From an uncultured Bacteroidia bacterium (GTDB lineage: Bacteria > Bacteroidota > Bacteroidia > Bacteroidales > UBA932): DNA of 50,750 bases. The notes beneath the pieces are model-generated. The model was given only the letters and a program-made list of their open reading frames with translations, was not told the DNA's origin and ran no database searches. Positions 7,601 through 13,889 of the stretch are shown piece after piece (positions within the stretch are counted from its first letter, which is position 1; each line of letters begins with the position of its first letter). The stretch spans positions 1 to 50,750 of the forward strand of contig CADBFO010000015.1 in NCBI GenBank assembly GCA_902794005.1, read 5' to 3'. The position numbers and the translations under genes are program-made.

Positions 7601-8133
7601 GGCTTTTTGAGGGTGTCTTCCGCCGACTCTTCCCCGCCGAGGGGAAGGATGTCCCAGTTGGCGGCCGTGGAGTCGTAATAATGGGCGAAGATGCGCGGCC
7701 GGATCAGCTCCAGGTTACGGATATCGTACTCTCCTTTCAGGAGGGCGATATAATTCAGGGACAGGTCCAGGCGCCGGAAGGAGGCGAGGGTGTCGGTGAG
7801 GCTTTCCCCGGTCCCTTCCACTTGATTTCCGGCCTGCAGGAGGTTGAAACGTTTTGACGGGTTGGCGTACAGGGAATCGTAACGGGCATACCGGCTGTGC
7901 GGGTAGGTGATGGTGAAGTCTTCGGCTTCCAGATGCAGGTAGGGAAAGCTCTTGATGACATGGGCCTTTACTTCCCGGAACGCCACATCCCCTTCCACCA
8001 GGTCGGCCGCAATGCCGTTCACCAGGCCGGTGAGCACTTTGGGCCGCAGGGTGATCTGCAGGCCGACGAGCAGCGCCAGAACCGTCCCGGCCAGCCCCAG
8101 AACGACATTCCGTATGATTTTTCCTGCCTTCAT
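4612..8133 (-). CDS. AsmA-family large envelope protein
   Basis: A 1173-residue protein with one N-terminal membrane helix (residues 8-28, VVLGLAGTVLALLVGLQITL) and a very long periplasmic body of short beta repeats typical of AsmA/YhjG-like proteins, members of the bridge-like lipid-transfer superfamily thought to carry phospholipid between membranes. The AsmA N-terminal pattern is visible: AHVIKSFPYLHLEAEDFTI, then RNLELIRPRIFAHY. The last 80 residues are charged and partly coiled. A perfect promoter core overlaps the stop of the preceding gene and lies 7 bases from the ATG. It is followed by prmA with an 8-base overlap. Lipid transport is inferred from the family. Confidence 0.88.
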   Translation of the reverse strand: MKAGKIIRNVVLGLAGTVLALLVGLQITLRPKVLTGLVNGIAADLVEGDVAFREVKAHVIKSFPYLHLEAEDFTITYPHSRYARYDSLYANPSKRFNLLQAGNQVEGTGESLTDTLASFRRLDLSLNYIALLKGEYDIRNLELIRPRIFAHYYDSTAANWDILPLGGEESAEDTLKKPVPAIRFHKITLSDRPFIVFTHPEDTLMGLFTMRRMVLEGKTVSMDSLFVSGRLPADTVALGMERLRAGMEQRRMTLEADAKAYLRTAAYGRLQVPIHLDADASFPETAPGNLAVDIHRLKLGLSSIGLVGAGSFRKSEDGRLDMDLAATIKDCPLGDLIKEYQDNIPFLKKMDTDARISLDASVKGTWGDGLTPRVNARLLIPPATVDYEGLGRKGRLAVDASVTTDDLQIIHADIEKLFVDIVGARINLNGYAKDVLGEDPLIGLEGTIHARVDSLTRAFTREMGLEGNGQIDARISGRARLSELNAARIGNSTVNCGLTARDLYVELPSDSLTAQLPRLEVHLATKANSIDRNLPKGARVLALKADADTLDVNIGSMFVKAGGVRILMQNSANILRGGKELTALMGLLKVGNLRLKDEKGLSLGVRDNTETFRITPATPEKPSPRLALTSSSGRLRLRSGENMFALKDAKFDLAASRYIARRRPPRDSTRRLRSLPHTNDDFAKADIRINLGESLRKYVREWDIDGHLDLSGGRAILPSFPLQTRLEAVKGSFVNDTLKLQSITLKAGESDVTAQAQLTGLRRALIGRRRSRLKLKADVRSNYIDVNELLRGYAYHSAYSAPKTLSQASDEAVEKAVDQAQLPSDSTVSRLFVLPSNLDVDFSLEASGIKYDSLLINWAAADVAMQQRTLQITNAVAASNMGDIYFEGFYASRAKDDIKAGFDLNLVDITAEKVITLFPAVDSIMPMLTSFGGDLDCSLTATSDIDTLMNLVKPSINGIMKISGKDLTLKDSKEFTKIANMLMFRNRASAHIDEMKVTGMVRDNVLEVFPFVMNVDRYQLAASGIQHLNRQFNYHISVIRSPLLVKFGLNAWGQDFDDIHYRLGKAKYLNANVPAYSKQLDTVQFSLVAAIHNVFELGVEKALQENRTEEYLKPVSSLEIPNAPAETPASDSLSRVSALIEQVEKQTLNRREALKEEIVGLTREAALKKEEDE

Positions 8134-8140
8134 TAACCCG

Positions 8141-8148
8141 CAAAGTTA
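8141..8148 (-). promoter_or_regulatory. -7 promoter core of the asmA-like/prmA operon
   Basis: TAACTTTG on the minus strand, seven bases before ATG 8133. It overlaps the TAA stop (8146-8148) of the upstream creatininase gene, so the two genes may be transcribed separately and the asmA message would be nearly leaderless. Confidence 0.5.
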
Positions 8149-8907
8149 ATAAAGTTCTTTTGTACAGAGGTCCACCACCAGGGCGGAAAGGGCCCGGACA
8201 ACGTCGCGGGCATAGCGTTCCCCTTTCTCCGCCGTGGATTTGAGCGGATTTCCAACGCCGGTGTCGGAAGAAATTCTGGACCAGTCACGGGGAATCCATG
8301 CAGCCTTTTTCTTCAGTCCTTCAATGGCAAAGGGACGGGATTGGCCCTCTCCGGCATATTCCATCCTCACCAGTTCGGGGTGATAGTACAGCATGACCGA
8401 CGTCTCCTGCTCTCCGGCGTGGTCGTCCAGCGTTTCGTCAAAGTAATCTTTCCGGGGGATGAAACCGAACCAGTCGCTTTGGGCAATGAGGAAGCCGGGC
8501 TTTTCCACGGCAAGATCCCGTATCATCCCCTTGAAATTGTTCCCTCCATGGCCGTTGATGATGAGTAGCCGCCGGATTCCGCAGCGTTCCAGGGAGGTCA
8601 CGATATCTTTCAGGATGGAAAACTGGGTGGACTGGGAGGCGTGCAGGCAGAAGGGAAGGTCTGTCTGTCCCGGATTCTGGGAGCCCAGCGGAATTCCCGG
8701 AAGCACCATGGCCCGGATGCCTGCAAGACTTGACTGTGCCGCCACATCCAGCCCGATGCAGCGGGAGAGAATGACATCGGTACAGTAGGGGAGATGCCCG
8801 TTGTGCGGTTCTGTCGCGCCCCAGGGCAGAATGGCCAGGTCGTAGTCCGCATGCTGCCGTACTTGTCCCCAGGAGGATTGGCTGATATCGAAGGAAAGGT
8901 CTGACAT
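8146..8907 (-). CDS. Creatininase-family amidohydrolase
   Basis: A 253-residue metal-dependent hydrolase of the creatininase/MftE/FAPy-deformylase fold. The metal ligands of the family are all in place: E33, H35 and D44 in GATEPHNGHLPYCTD, H120 in NGHGGN and the acidic site in HAGEQETS (163-170). Family members hydrolyse cyclic amides or formamides, or process small modified peptides; the substrate here cannot be told. ATG 8907 is chosen because a promoter core lies 14 bases upstream and the N-terminus then matches the family. A radical SAM gene is found 3 kb away, but not adjacent, so a mycofactocin-like role is not supported. Confidence 0.87.
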   Translation of the reverse strand: MSDLSFDISQSSWGQVRQHADYDLAILPWGATEPHNGHLPYCTDVILSRCIGLDVAAQSSLAGIRAMVLPGIPLGSQNPGQTDLPFCLHASQSTQFSILKDIVTSLERCGIRRLLIINGHGGNNFKGMIRDLAVEKPGFLIAQSDWFGFIPRKDYFDETLDDHAGEQETSVMLYYHPELVRMEYAGEGQSRPFAIEGLKKKAAWIPRDWSRISSDTGVGNPLKSTAEKGERYARDVVRALSALVVDLCTKELY

Positions 8908-8921
8908 AACAATTGTTTTTA

Positions 8922-8929
8922 CAAAAATA
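8922..8929 (-). promoter_or_regulatory. -7 promoter core of the creatininase gene
   Basis: TATTTTTG on the minus strand, 14 bases before ATG 8907; divergent from the regulator promoter at 8971-9003. Confidence 0.5.
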
Positions 8930-8970
8930 GTAATAATATTTGTGACAGGACAGGAAAGAGTGGACCGGAC

Positions 8971-9003
8971 TTTGCACACATTGAAAAAATATTGCGATAT
9001 TTG
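8971..9003 (+). promoter_or_regulatory. Promoter of the NtrC-like regulator/cmk/ispH operon
   Basis: TTTG (8971-8974) as -33 and GATATTTG (8996-9003, one mismatch to TAnnTTTG) as -7, 21 bases apart, 19 bases upstream of the ATG at 9023. Confidence 0.5.
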
Positions 9004-9022
9004 CATAAATCAAAATAAAGAC

Positions 9023-10171
9023 ATGAAAATTCTCATAGTTGACGACGAAAGGGCGATCCGCTACTCCCTGAAGGAAATCCTGGAAATGGAGAATTACCAG
9101 GTGGAATCGGCGGAAAACGGCCGTGAAGGGTTGGAGAAAGCGGAAAAAGAAAAATACGACGCCATTTTCTGCGATATCAAAATGCCGGAGATGGACGGGA
9201 CGGAAGTGCTCTCCAAACTCATTGAAGAGGGCATTGAAACACCGGTTATCATGATCTCCGGCCATGCCGATATCACTACGGCCGTGGACTGCATCAAGCG
9301 GGGCGCTTTTGATTTCATCGAAAAACCCCTGGACCTGAACCGCATCCTCATTACCCTGAAAAATGCCACTGACAAGGCTTCGCTGGTAAAGGAAACCAAA
9401 ATCCTCAAGAAGAAAATCTACGGTCGCGAGATGATCGGCGCTTCGGAGCCCGTCCTGCACCTGAGAGATATGATTGGAAAGGTGGCTCCCACCCAGGCCA
9501 GCATCCTCATCACCGGCCCCAACGGTTCCGGCAAGGAGCTCGTGGCCCAGAGCATCTACCAGCTTTCGGAACGTTCCATGATGCCGTTCGTGGAGGTGAA
9601 CTGTGCGGCCATCCCTTCGGAACTGATCGACAGCGAACTCTTCGGGCACAAGAAGGGCTCGTTCACATCGGCCATCCGCGACCACAAGGGCAAATTCGAA
9701 CAGGCCGATGGCGGAACCATCTTCCTGGACGAAATCGGAGACATGTCCCTGGCCGCCCAGGCCAAGGTTCTGCGGGTGCTGCAGGAACGCAAGCTCACGC
9801 CCGTGGGCGGTGACAAGGAAATCACCGTGGACGTGCGGGTGATCGCCGCCACCAACAAAAACCTGCAGGAAGAGATCCGGCTGGGCAATTTCCGGGAAGA
9901 CCTTTACCACCGGCTCAGCGTCATCGTGCTGAAGGTTCCCGCTCTGGACGACCGCAAGGACGACATTCCGCTTCTGGTGGAACATTTTTCGCAGCGGATA
10001 TCGGCCGAAAGCGGAAAACCGGTCCGCCCCTTCGCTCCCGAGGCCCTGAAACTCCTTCAGGAACGTCCCTGGCCGGGCAATATCCGTGAACTCCGCAACG
10101 TGGTGGAACGCCTTCTGATTCTGGGCGGAACCCCCGTCAGTGCACAAGATGTAAAAGATTACGTAATATGA
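9023..10171 (+). CDS. NtrC/NtrX-like response regulator, receiver plus AAA+ domain, no DNA-binding domain
   Basis: A 382-residue two-domain regulator. Residues 1-120 are a receiver with acidic VDDE (6-9), phospho-acceptor D51 in FCDIKMPEMDG and the conserved lysine in FDFIEKPLD. Residues 140-370 are a sigma-54-activator AAA+ ATPase with Walker A GPNGSGKE (about 165-172), Walker B GGTIFLDEIGDM and the arginine-finger region. The sigma-54 contact loop GAFTGA reads GSFTSA (about 212), and the protein stops at DVKDYVI with no Fis-type helix-turn-helix. Both changes are unusual for an NtrC activator and recall NtrX-type proteins. It shares an operon with cmk (ATGA overlap). The probable sensor is the NtrY-like kinase at 17.4-20.9 kb. 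Confidence 0.88.
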   Translation: MKILIVDDERAIRYSLKEILEMENYQVESAENGREGLEKAEKEKYDAIFCDIKMPEMDGTEVLSKLIEEGIETPVIMISGHADITTAVDCIKRGAFDFIEKPLDLNRILITLKNATDKASLVKETKILKKKIYGREMIGASEPVLHLRDMIGKVAPTQASILITGPNGSGKELVAQSIYQLSERSMMPFVEVNCAAIPSELIDSELFGHKKGSFTSAIRDHKGKFEQADGGTIFLDEIGDMSLAAQAKVLRVLQERKLTPVGGDKEITVDVRVIAATNKNLQEEIRLGNFREDLYHRLSVIVLKVPALDDRKDDIPLLVEHFSQRISAESGKPVRPFAPEALKLLQERPWPGNIRELRNVVERLLILGGTPVSAQDVKDYVI

Positions 10172-10884
10172 GCAGCATTCCCGACATCATCATCGCCGTA
10201 GATGGCTTTTCCTCTACGGGGAAGAGTACTTTTGCCAAACTGATTGCCAAGGAATTCGCTTTCCTTTATCTGGACAGCGGCGCCATGTACCGCGGTGTCA
10301 CCCTGGCCGGCATGGAAGCCGGCGTCATCGGGGACGGAAAGATCGATGAGAACGGCCTTCAGGGCATCATCGGCCCGCTGGACCTTCACTTCCGCCAGGA
10401 AGAGGGTGCCACCAGACTGTATCTGGGGGAACGTTGCATCGAGAGCGAAATCCGCGGCTGGGACGTCTCCCAGTATGTAAGTCCGGTGAGTGCCATTCCC
10501 TGGGTGCGCAATTGGGTGGACGAGCGGCTCCATGCCTTCTCGGAGGGCGGCCGTGTCATCATGGACGGCCGGGATATCGGCACCACCGTCTTTCCCGATG
10601 CCCAGCTCAAGATTTTCATGACGGCCGACCCCGCCGTCAGGGCGCAGCGCCGCTATGACGAACTGGTCGCCAAGGGAGAGACCACCACCCTGGAAGAGGT
10701 GCTGGCCAATCTGCAGGACCGCGACTACCGGGATTCCCATCGGCCCACCTCGCCGCTCCGCCGGGCCGATGACGCCTATGTCCTGGACAATACGCACATG
10801 ACCCTTCACGAGGAGGTGGTGTGGATGCTGGGCCTGCTTCAGGGAAAATTCGCTCTTCTGGAAAGTCCCGGTCTGTCATGTTGA
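10168..10884 (+). CDS. cmk: Cytidylate kinase
   Basis: A 238-residue P-loop kinase that phosphorylates CMP and dCMP with ATP in pyrimidine nucleotide salvage. The Walker A is GFSSTGKS (13-20), followed by the CMP-binding LYLDSGAMYRGVTLAG, the family signature MDGRDIGTTVFPDAQLKIFM, and the LID region ending in RDYRDSHRPTSPLRRADDA. The start overlaps the stop of the response regulator gene by four bases (ATGA) and the end overlaps ispH by seven, so the three genes are one coupled operon. The cmk-ispH order is common in Bacteroidota. Confidence 0.96.
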   Translation: MSSIPDIIIAVDGFSSTGKSTFAKLIAKEFAFLYLDSGAMYRGVTLAGMEAGVIGDGKIDENGLQGIIGPLDLHFRQEEGATRLYLGERCIESEIRGWDVSQYVSPVSAIPWVRNWVDERLHAFSEGGRVIMDGRDIGTTVFPDAQLKIFMTADPAVRAQRRYDELVAKGETTTLEEVLANLQDRDYRDSHRPTSPLRRADDAYVLDNTHMTLHEEVVWMLGLLQGKFALLESPGLSC

Positions 10885-11747
10885 ACGTAGAGATCGACGG
10901 CGGCTCCGGCTTCTGCGGAGGGGTCATCCGGGCCATCACCCGGGCCGAGGACTACCTCGCCGACCATGAGCGGCTGTATTCTTTGGGCGCCATCGTTCAC
11001 AATGAGGCCGAACTGTCCCGTCTCCGGGAACGCGGCCTGGTTACGGTGGAGAGTCTTTCCGATGTCCCCGACAGCGGGTCGGTCCTTATCCGTGCCCACG
11101 GCGAACCGCCGGCCACTTACGAGGCTGCCGCCGCCCATCACCTGGAAGTAATCGACTGTTCCTGTCCCGTGGTGCTGCAGCTGCAGCGCCGGATCCGGGA
11201 GGCTTATGCCCGTCTGCACCAGGATGGCGCTCACGGACAGGTGATTATCTTCGGCCGGGTGGGCCATGCGGAAGTACTGGGCCTTCTGGGCCAGGTGGAT
11301 GGCGATGCCCTGGTGGTGGAAAGCACGGACATGCTGGGAAGCGTGATCGATATGCTGGACTTTACCCAGCCCATGGAGATTTTCTCCCAGACCACCAAAA
11401 GTCCCTCGGAATATGCCCGGGTCTGCGAAATGCTGCGAAGCCGCGGCGCCCGGCTCACCGTGCATGATACCATCTGCGCGCAGGTGGCCAACCGGCACAA
11501 GCATCTGGCCGCCTTTGCCAGGGAGCACGACGTGATTATTTTCGTTTCAGGGAAGTCTTCTTCCAACGGAAAGGTTCTCAGCGACCTCTGCCGCAGCGTG
11601 AATCCCAGGACTTACATGGTGGGAAGCATCGAGGACATTGCCCCGGAATGGATCAGTGAGGGAGACCGTGTGGGAATCTGCGGGGCGACATCCACCCCCA
11701 AGTGGCTGCTGGAGAAAGTGGCGTCCGCCGTACGCACGCTTCGCTAA
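10878..11747 (+). CDS. ispH: 4-hydroxy-3-methylbut-2-enyl diphosphate reductase
   Basis: A 289-residue [4Fe-4S] enzyme that makes IPP and DMAPP in the last step of the MEP isoprenoid pathway. The three cluster cysteines are C13 (GFCGGV), C96 (IDCSCPVV) and C200 (DTICAQVANRH); substrate-binding H41 (VHNEAEL) and H74 (IRAHGEPP) are present, as are SGKSSSNGKVLSDLC and the C-terminal CGATSTPKWLLEKV. ATG 10878 is chosen because the N-terminus then begins just before the first cysteine, as in the family, and gives a seven-base overlap with cmk. The stop overlaps the convergent lipoprotein gene by four bases. Confidence 0.96.
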   Translation: MLNVEIDGGSGFCGGVIRAITRAEDYLADHERLYSLGAIVHNEAELSRLRERGLVTVESLSDVPDSGSVLIRAHGEPPATYEAAAAHHLEVIDCSCPVVLQLQRRIREAYARLHQDGAHGQVIIFGRVGHAEVLGLLGQVDGDALVVESTDMLGSVIDMLDFTQPMEIFSQTTKSPSEYARVCEMLRSRGARLTVHDTICAQVANRHKHLAAFAREHDVIIFVSGKSSSNGKVLSDLCRSVNPRTYMVGSIEDIAPEWISEGDRVGICGATSTPKWLLEKVASAVRTLR

Positions 11748-12124
11748 AGATTCCGGTTCAATTTGATGACGATGTCCCTTTGCCGGAGGTCTGCCAGGGT
11801 CGTGTCCTTGGCGGCATAGACTCCGTTGGCGTCCGTGAACTGAAGATAAGGCCCTTCCCCCAGGTCGCGGACGAAGGGAATGAACACTTCGCACTTTCCG
11901 TCGGCCCCGGTGGTTCCGATGATCTGGTAGATTCCTTCCTTGAGAGGCTTGGCTGCGATGCCGATTCCTTCCAACGGCTCACCGGTGCGGGCCGATACCA
12001 GGGAAAAACGCATGGGAGCGCCGCCTTCCCGATATTCAATCTGGGGGGAACCGTAGCAGGCCTGGAAAACAAAGAGGGCGCCGGTGAGGGATGCGCCTTT
12101 GAGGATGTCGTGCAACCATTTCAT
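11744..12124 (-). CDS. Lipoprotein of the rSAM/lipoprotein system
   Basis: A 126-residue lipoprotein with a short signal ending in the lipobox LFVFQAC (C23). The mature part reads YGSPQIEYREGGAPMRFSL, then an Ig/CNA-like beta sandwich pattern (SARTGEPLEGIGIAAKP, GADGKCEVFIPF) and ends KLNRNL. I recognise it as the lipoprotein that always accompanies a particular radical SAM enzyme in Bacteroidota (TIGR04134, paired with TIGR04133). It is transcribed divergently from that enzyme across a 39-base spacer. Its function is unknown; by context it may be the substrate or an acceptor of the enzyme, the cysteine-glycine-serine-proline start (CYGSP) being a candidate modified segment. That last point is a guess. 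Confidence 0.82.
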   Translation of the reverse strand: MKWLHDILKGASLTGALFVFQACYGSPQIEYREGGAPMRFSLVSARTGEPLEGIGIAAKPLKEGIYQIIGTTGADGKCEVFIPFVRDLGEGPYLQFTDANGVYAAKDTTLADLRQRDIVIKLNRNL

Positions 12125-12125
12125 A

Positions 12126-12164
12126 TTGCAAAGAAAGCGATTATTTCCTATATTTGCAAATATA
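12126..12164. promoter_or_regulatory. Divergent promoters around a 16-bp palindrome
   Basis: The perfect palindrome TATATTTGCAAATATA (12149-12164) contains a TAnnTTTG core on both strands. Rightward: TTG (12126-12128) is 20 bases before the core TATATTTG (12149-12156), and the radical SAM ATG is 7 bases further. Leftward: either the mirrored TATATTTG (12164 to 12157), or TTTCTTTG nearer the lipoprotein start with the palindrome's TTTG as its -33 element at 20-base spacing. Either way, opposite polymerases, or a dimeric repressor, would compete for the same bases. Confidence 0.6.
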
Positions 12165-13213
12165 TGAATCCTTTCGTATTCCGTCTTTTCCGCGACAACG
12201 AAGTCCGTGTCCACGAGCTCAATTACTTGTTTTGGGAATGTACCACCCGCTGCAACCTGCATTGCCGTCACTGCGGGAGCGACTGTTCGGTCCAGAGCCG
12301 GGAAAAAGATATGCCGCTGGAGGATTTCCTGCGGGCGCTGGACACCATTCCTTCCTCGCACCGCCCCAAGGATTTCATCGTGGTGCTCACCGGCGGAGAG
12401 CCGCTTCTGAGGCCGGATATCGAAACGGCGGGCAGGGCCATCCGGGCGCGGGGCTTCGGCTGGGGCATGGTGTCCAACGGATGGTTCTACGACGAAAGCG
12501 CCCATTCAAGGCTTATGGGGGCCGGGATGGGGGCCCTGACCATCAGCCTGGACGGCCTGGAAGCCTCTCACGACTGGATGCGGGGCCTGAAAGGCAGTTA
12601 TGCCCGGGCGCTCCGTGCCATCGGCCTGGCTGCGGCAGACCCCCGGCTCAATGCCGATGTCGTCAGCTGCGTCAACAGGAAAAATCTCGCGGAACTGCCC
12701 CGGATACACGACGTCCTGGCCGGTCTTGGCGTGGCGCAGTGGCGGCTTTTCACCGTCATTCCCATCGGCCGTGCCGCCGATGAACCGGACATGCATCTTT
12801 CCGGGGAAGAATTTGTGGGCCTGATGGAATTCATCAGGGAAAAGCGGGAACAGGGGGGCGGCATGAAAGTCACCTTCAGCTGCGAAGGCTTCCTGGGCCG
12901 ATACGAGGAAAAGGTGCGGGACACCCGCTATTTCTGCCGGGCAGGCGTGAACATTGCATCCATTCTGATTGACGGCCGCATCTGTGCCTGTCCCAACATA
13001 GACCGGGACCTGTTTTCACAAGGCAGCATCTACCGGGATAATTTCTTCGAAGTGTGGGAAAAAGGTTTTCTGCCTTACAGAAACAGAAACTGGGCCAGGA
13101 AGGGTTCTTGTGCTTCCTGTGCCCAGTGGAAAAACTGCCTTGGCAATGGCATGCATAACTGGCACGGCTCCTGTTGTGAGCTTCTCCAGTGCCACTATTC
13201 CAAGACGCTGTAA
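12164..13213 (+). CDS. Radical SAM/SPASM enzyme of the rSAM/lipoprotein system
   Basis: A 349-residue radical SAM enzyme. The [4Fe-4S] cluster motif is CNLHCRHC (C30, C34, C37), followed by the SAM-binding LTGGEPLLRPD (GGEP 77-80) and the strand SLDGLEASHDWMRG. The C-terminal SPASM/twitch domain has cysteines in YFCRAG, ICACPNID, GSCASCAQWKNCLGNGMHNW and CCELLQCHY, enough for one or two auxiliary clusters. This matches the uncharacterised Bacteroidota enzyme paired with a lipoprotein (TIGR04133 by recall). SPASM enzymes usually modify peptides or proteins, so the adjacent lipoprotein is the obvious candidate substrate. The start at 12164 follows a perfect promoter core by 7 bases. Its stop directly abuts that of efp. 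Confidence 0.88.
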   Translation: MNPFVFRLFRDNEVRVHELNYLFWECTTRCNLHCRHCGSDCSVQSREKDMPLEDFLRALDTIPSSHRPKDFIVVLTGGEPLLRPDIETAGRAIRARGFGWGMVSNGWFYDESAHSRLMGAGMGALTISLDGLEASHDWMRGLKGSYARALRAIGLAAADPRLNADVVSCVNRKNLAELPRIHDVLAGLGVAQWRLFTVIPIGRAADEPDMHLSGEEFVGLMEFIREKREQGGGMKVTFSCEGFLGRYEEKVRDTRYFCRAGVNIASILIDGRICACPNIDRDLFSQGSIYRDNFFEVWEKGFLPYRNRNWARKGSCASCAQWKNCLGNGMHNWHGSCCELLQCHYSKTL

Positions 13214-13783
13214 TTATTTCACGCGCTGGCCGTAGCTGCGGTCGGTGGTGTTGACGGTGATGATTTCGCCGGTTTCGATGAACAGGGGAACCATGATTTT
13301 GGCACCGGTCTCGAGGGTGACTTCCTTCAGGGCGGAAGTGGAGGCGGTGTTGCCCTTCACGGCGGGTTCGCTGTAGGTGACTTCCAGGGTTACGTAGGTG
13401 GGAAGCTCGCAGGTGAGGCAGCGCTCTTCGGGTTCGGTCATGAACATCATTTCCACATGCTGGCCTTCTTTCATGAGGTCTGCATTGTCCACTACATCGT
13501 GAGGCAGGGTGATTTGCTCGTAGGTTTCTTCGTGCATGAAGTTGAAGGCCTCGCCGTCATCGTAGAGGAACTGGTAGGGACGGCGCTCTACGGAGATGGT
13601 GTCCAGTTTCACACCGGCGGTGAAGGTATTCTCCAGGATGCGGCCGTTTTCCAGGTTGCGCAGTTTGGTTTTCACGAAGGCAGGACCCTTGCCGGGTTTT
13701 ACATGCTGGAAGTACACAACAGCGCAGGGTTTGCCGTTGAACATGATGTACATTCCGTTCTTCAGATCAGCAGTTGTTGCCAT
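13214..13783 (-). CDS. efp: Elongation factor P
   Basis: A 189-residue translation factor that enters the ribosomal E site and rescues stalling at polyproline stretches. The three beta-barrel domains are evident: the KOW-like N-terminus with the conserved loop VKPGKGPAFVKTKLRN (the tip lysine after PG is the residue modified in many bacteria), then TFTAGVKLDTISVERRPYQFLYDD, and the C-terminal signature region ETGAKIMVPLFIETGEIITVNT. No EpmA/EpmB modification genes are in this window. The gene has its own promoter at 13824-13855 with a 40-base leader. Confidence 0.97.
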   Translation of the reverse strand: MATTADLKNGMYIMFNGKPCAVVYFQHVKPGKGPAFVKTKLRNLENGRILENTFTAGVKLDTISVERRPYQFLYDDGEAFNFMHEETYEQITLPHDVVDNADLMKEGQHVEMMFMTEPEERCLTCELPTYVTLEVTYSEPAVKGNTASTSALKEVTLETGAKIMVPLFIETGEIITVNTTDRSYGQRVK

Positions 13784-13823
13784 AAAATTGGTATTTGGTT
13801 AATTGTTCAGACGTAATAACTCA

Positions 13824-13855
13824 CAAAAATAACGATTTGTCACTTTTTCTGCAAA
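13824..13855 (-). promoter_or_regulatory. Promoter of efp
   Basis: On the minus strand TTTG (13855 to 13852) and TATTTTTG (13831 to 13824) are separated by exactly 20 bases, a full Bacteroidota promoter. Confidence 0.65.
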
Positions 13856-13876
13856 TTTTCTTTTACGAAAAAAGCG

Positions 13877-13884
13877 TACCTTTG
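13877..13884 (+). promoter_or_regulatory. -7 promoter core of hrpB
   Basis: TACCTTTG lies only five bases upstream of the hrpB ATG at 13890, so transcription should start at or right next to the start codon. Confidence 0.55.
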
Positions 13885-13889
13885 TCTTG

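Noticed and set aside
8146-13213. Creatininase plus radical SAM as a mycofactocin-like cluster
   Set aside because: The genes are 3 kb apart, separated by cmk and ispH, on different operons, and no precursor peptide or MftB-like gene is visible.
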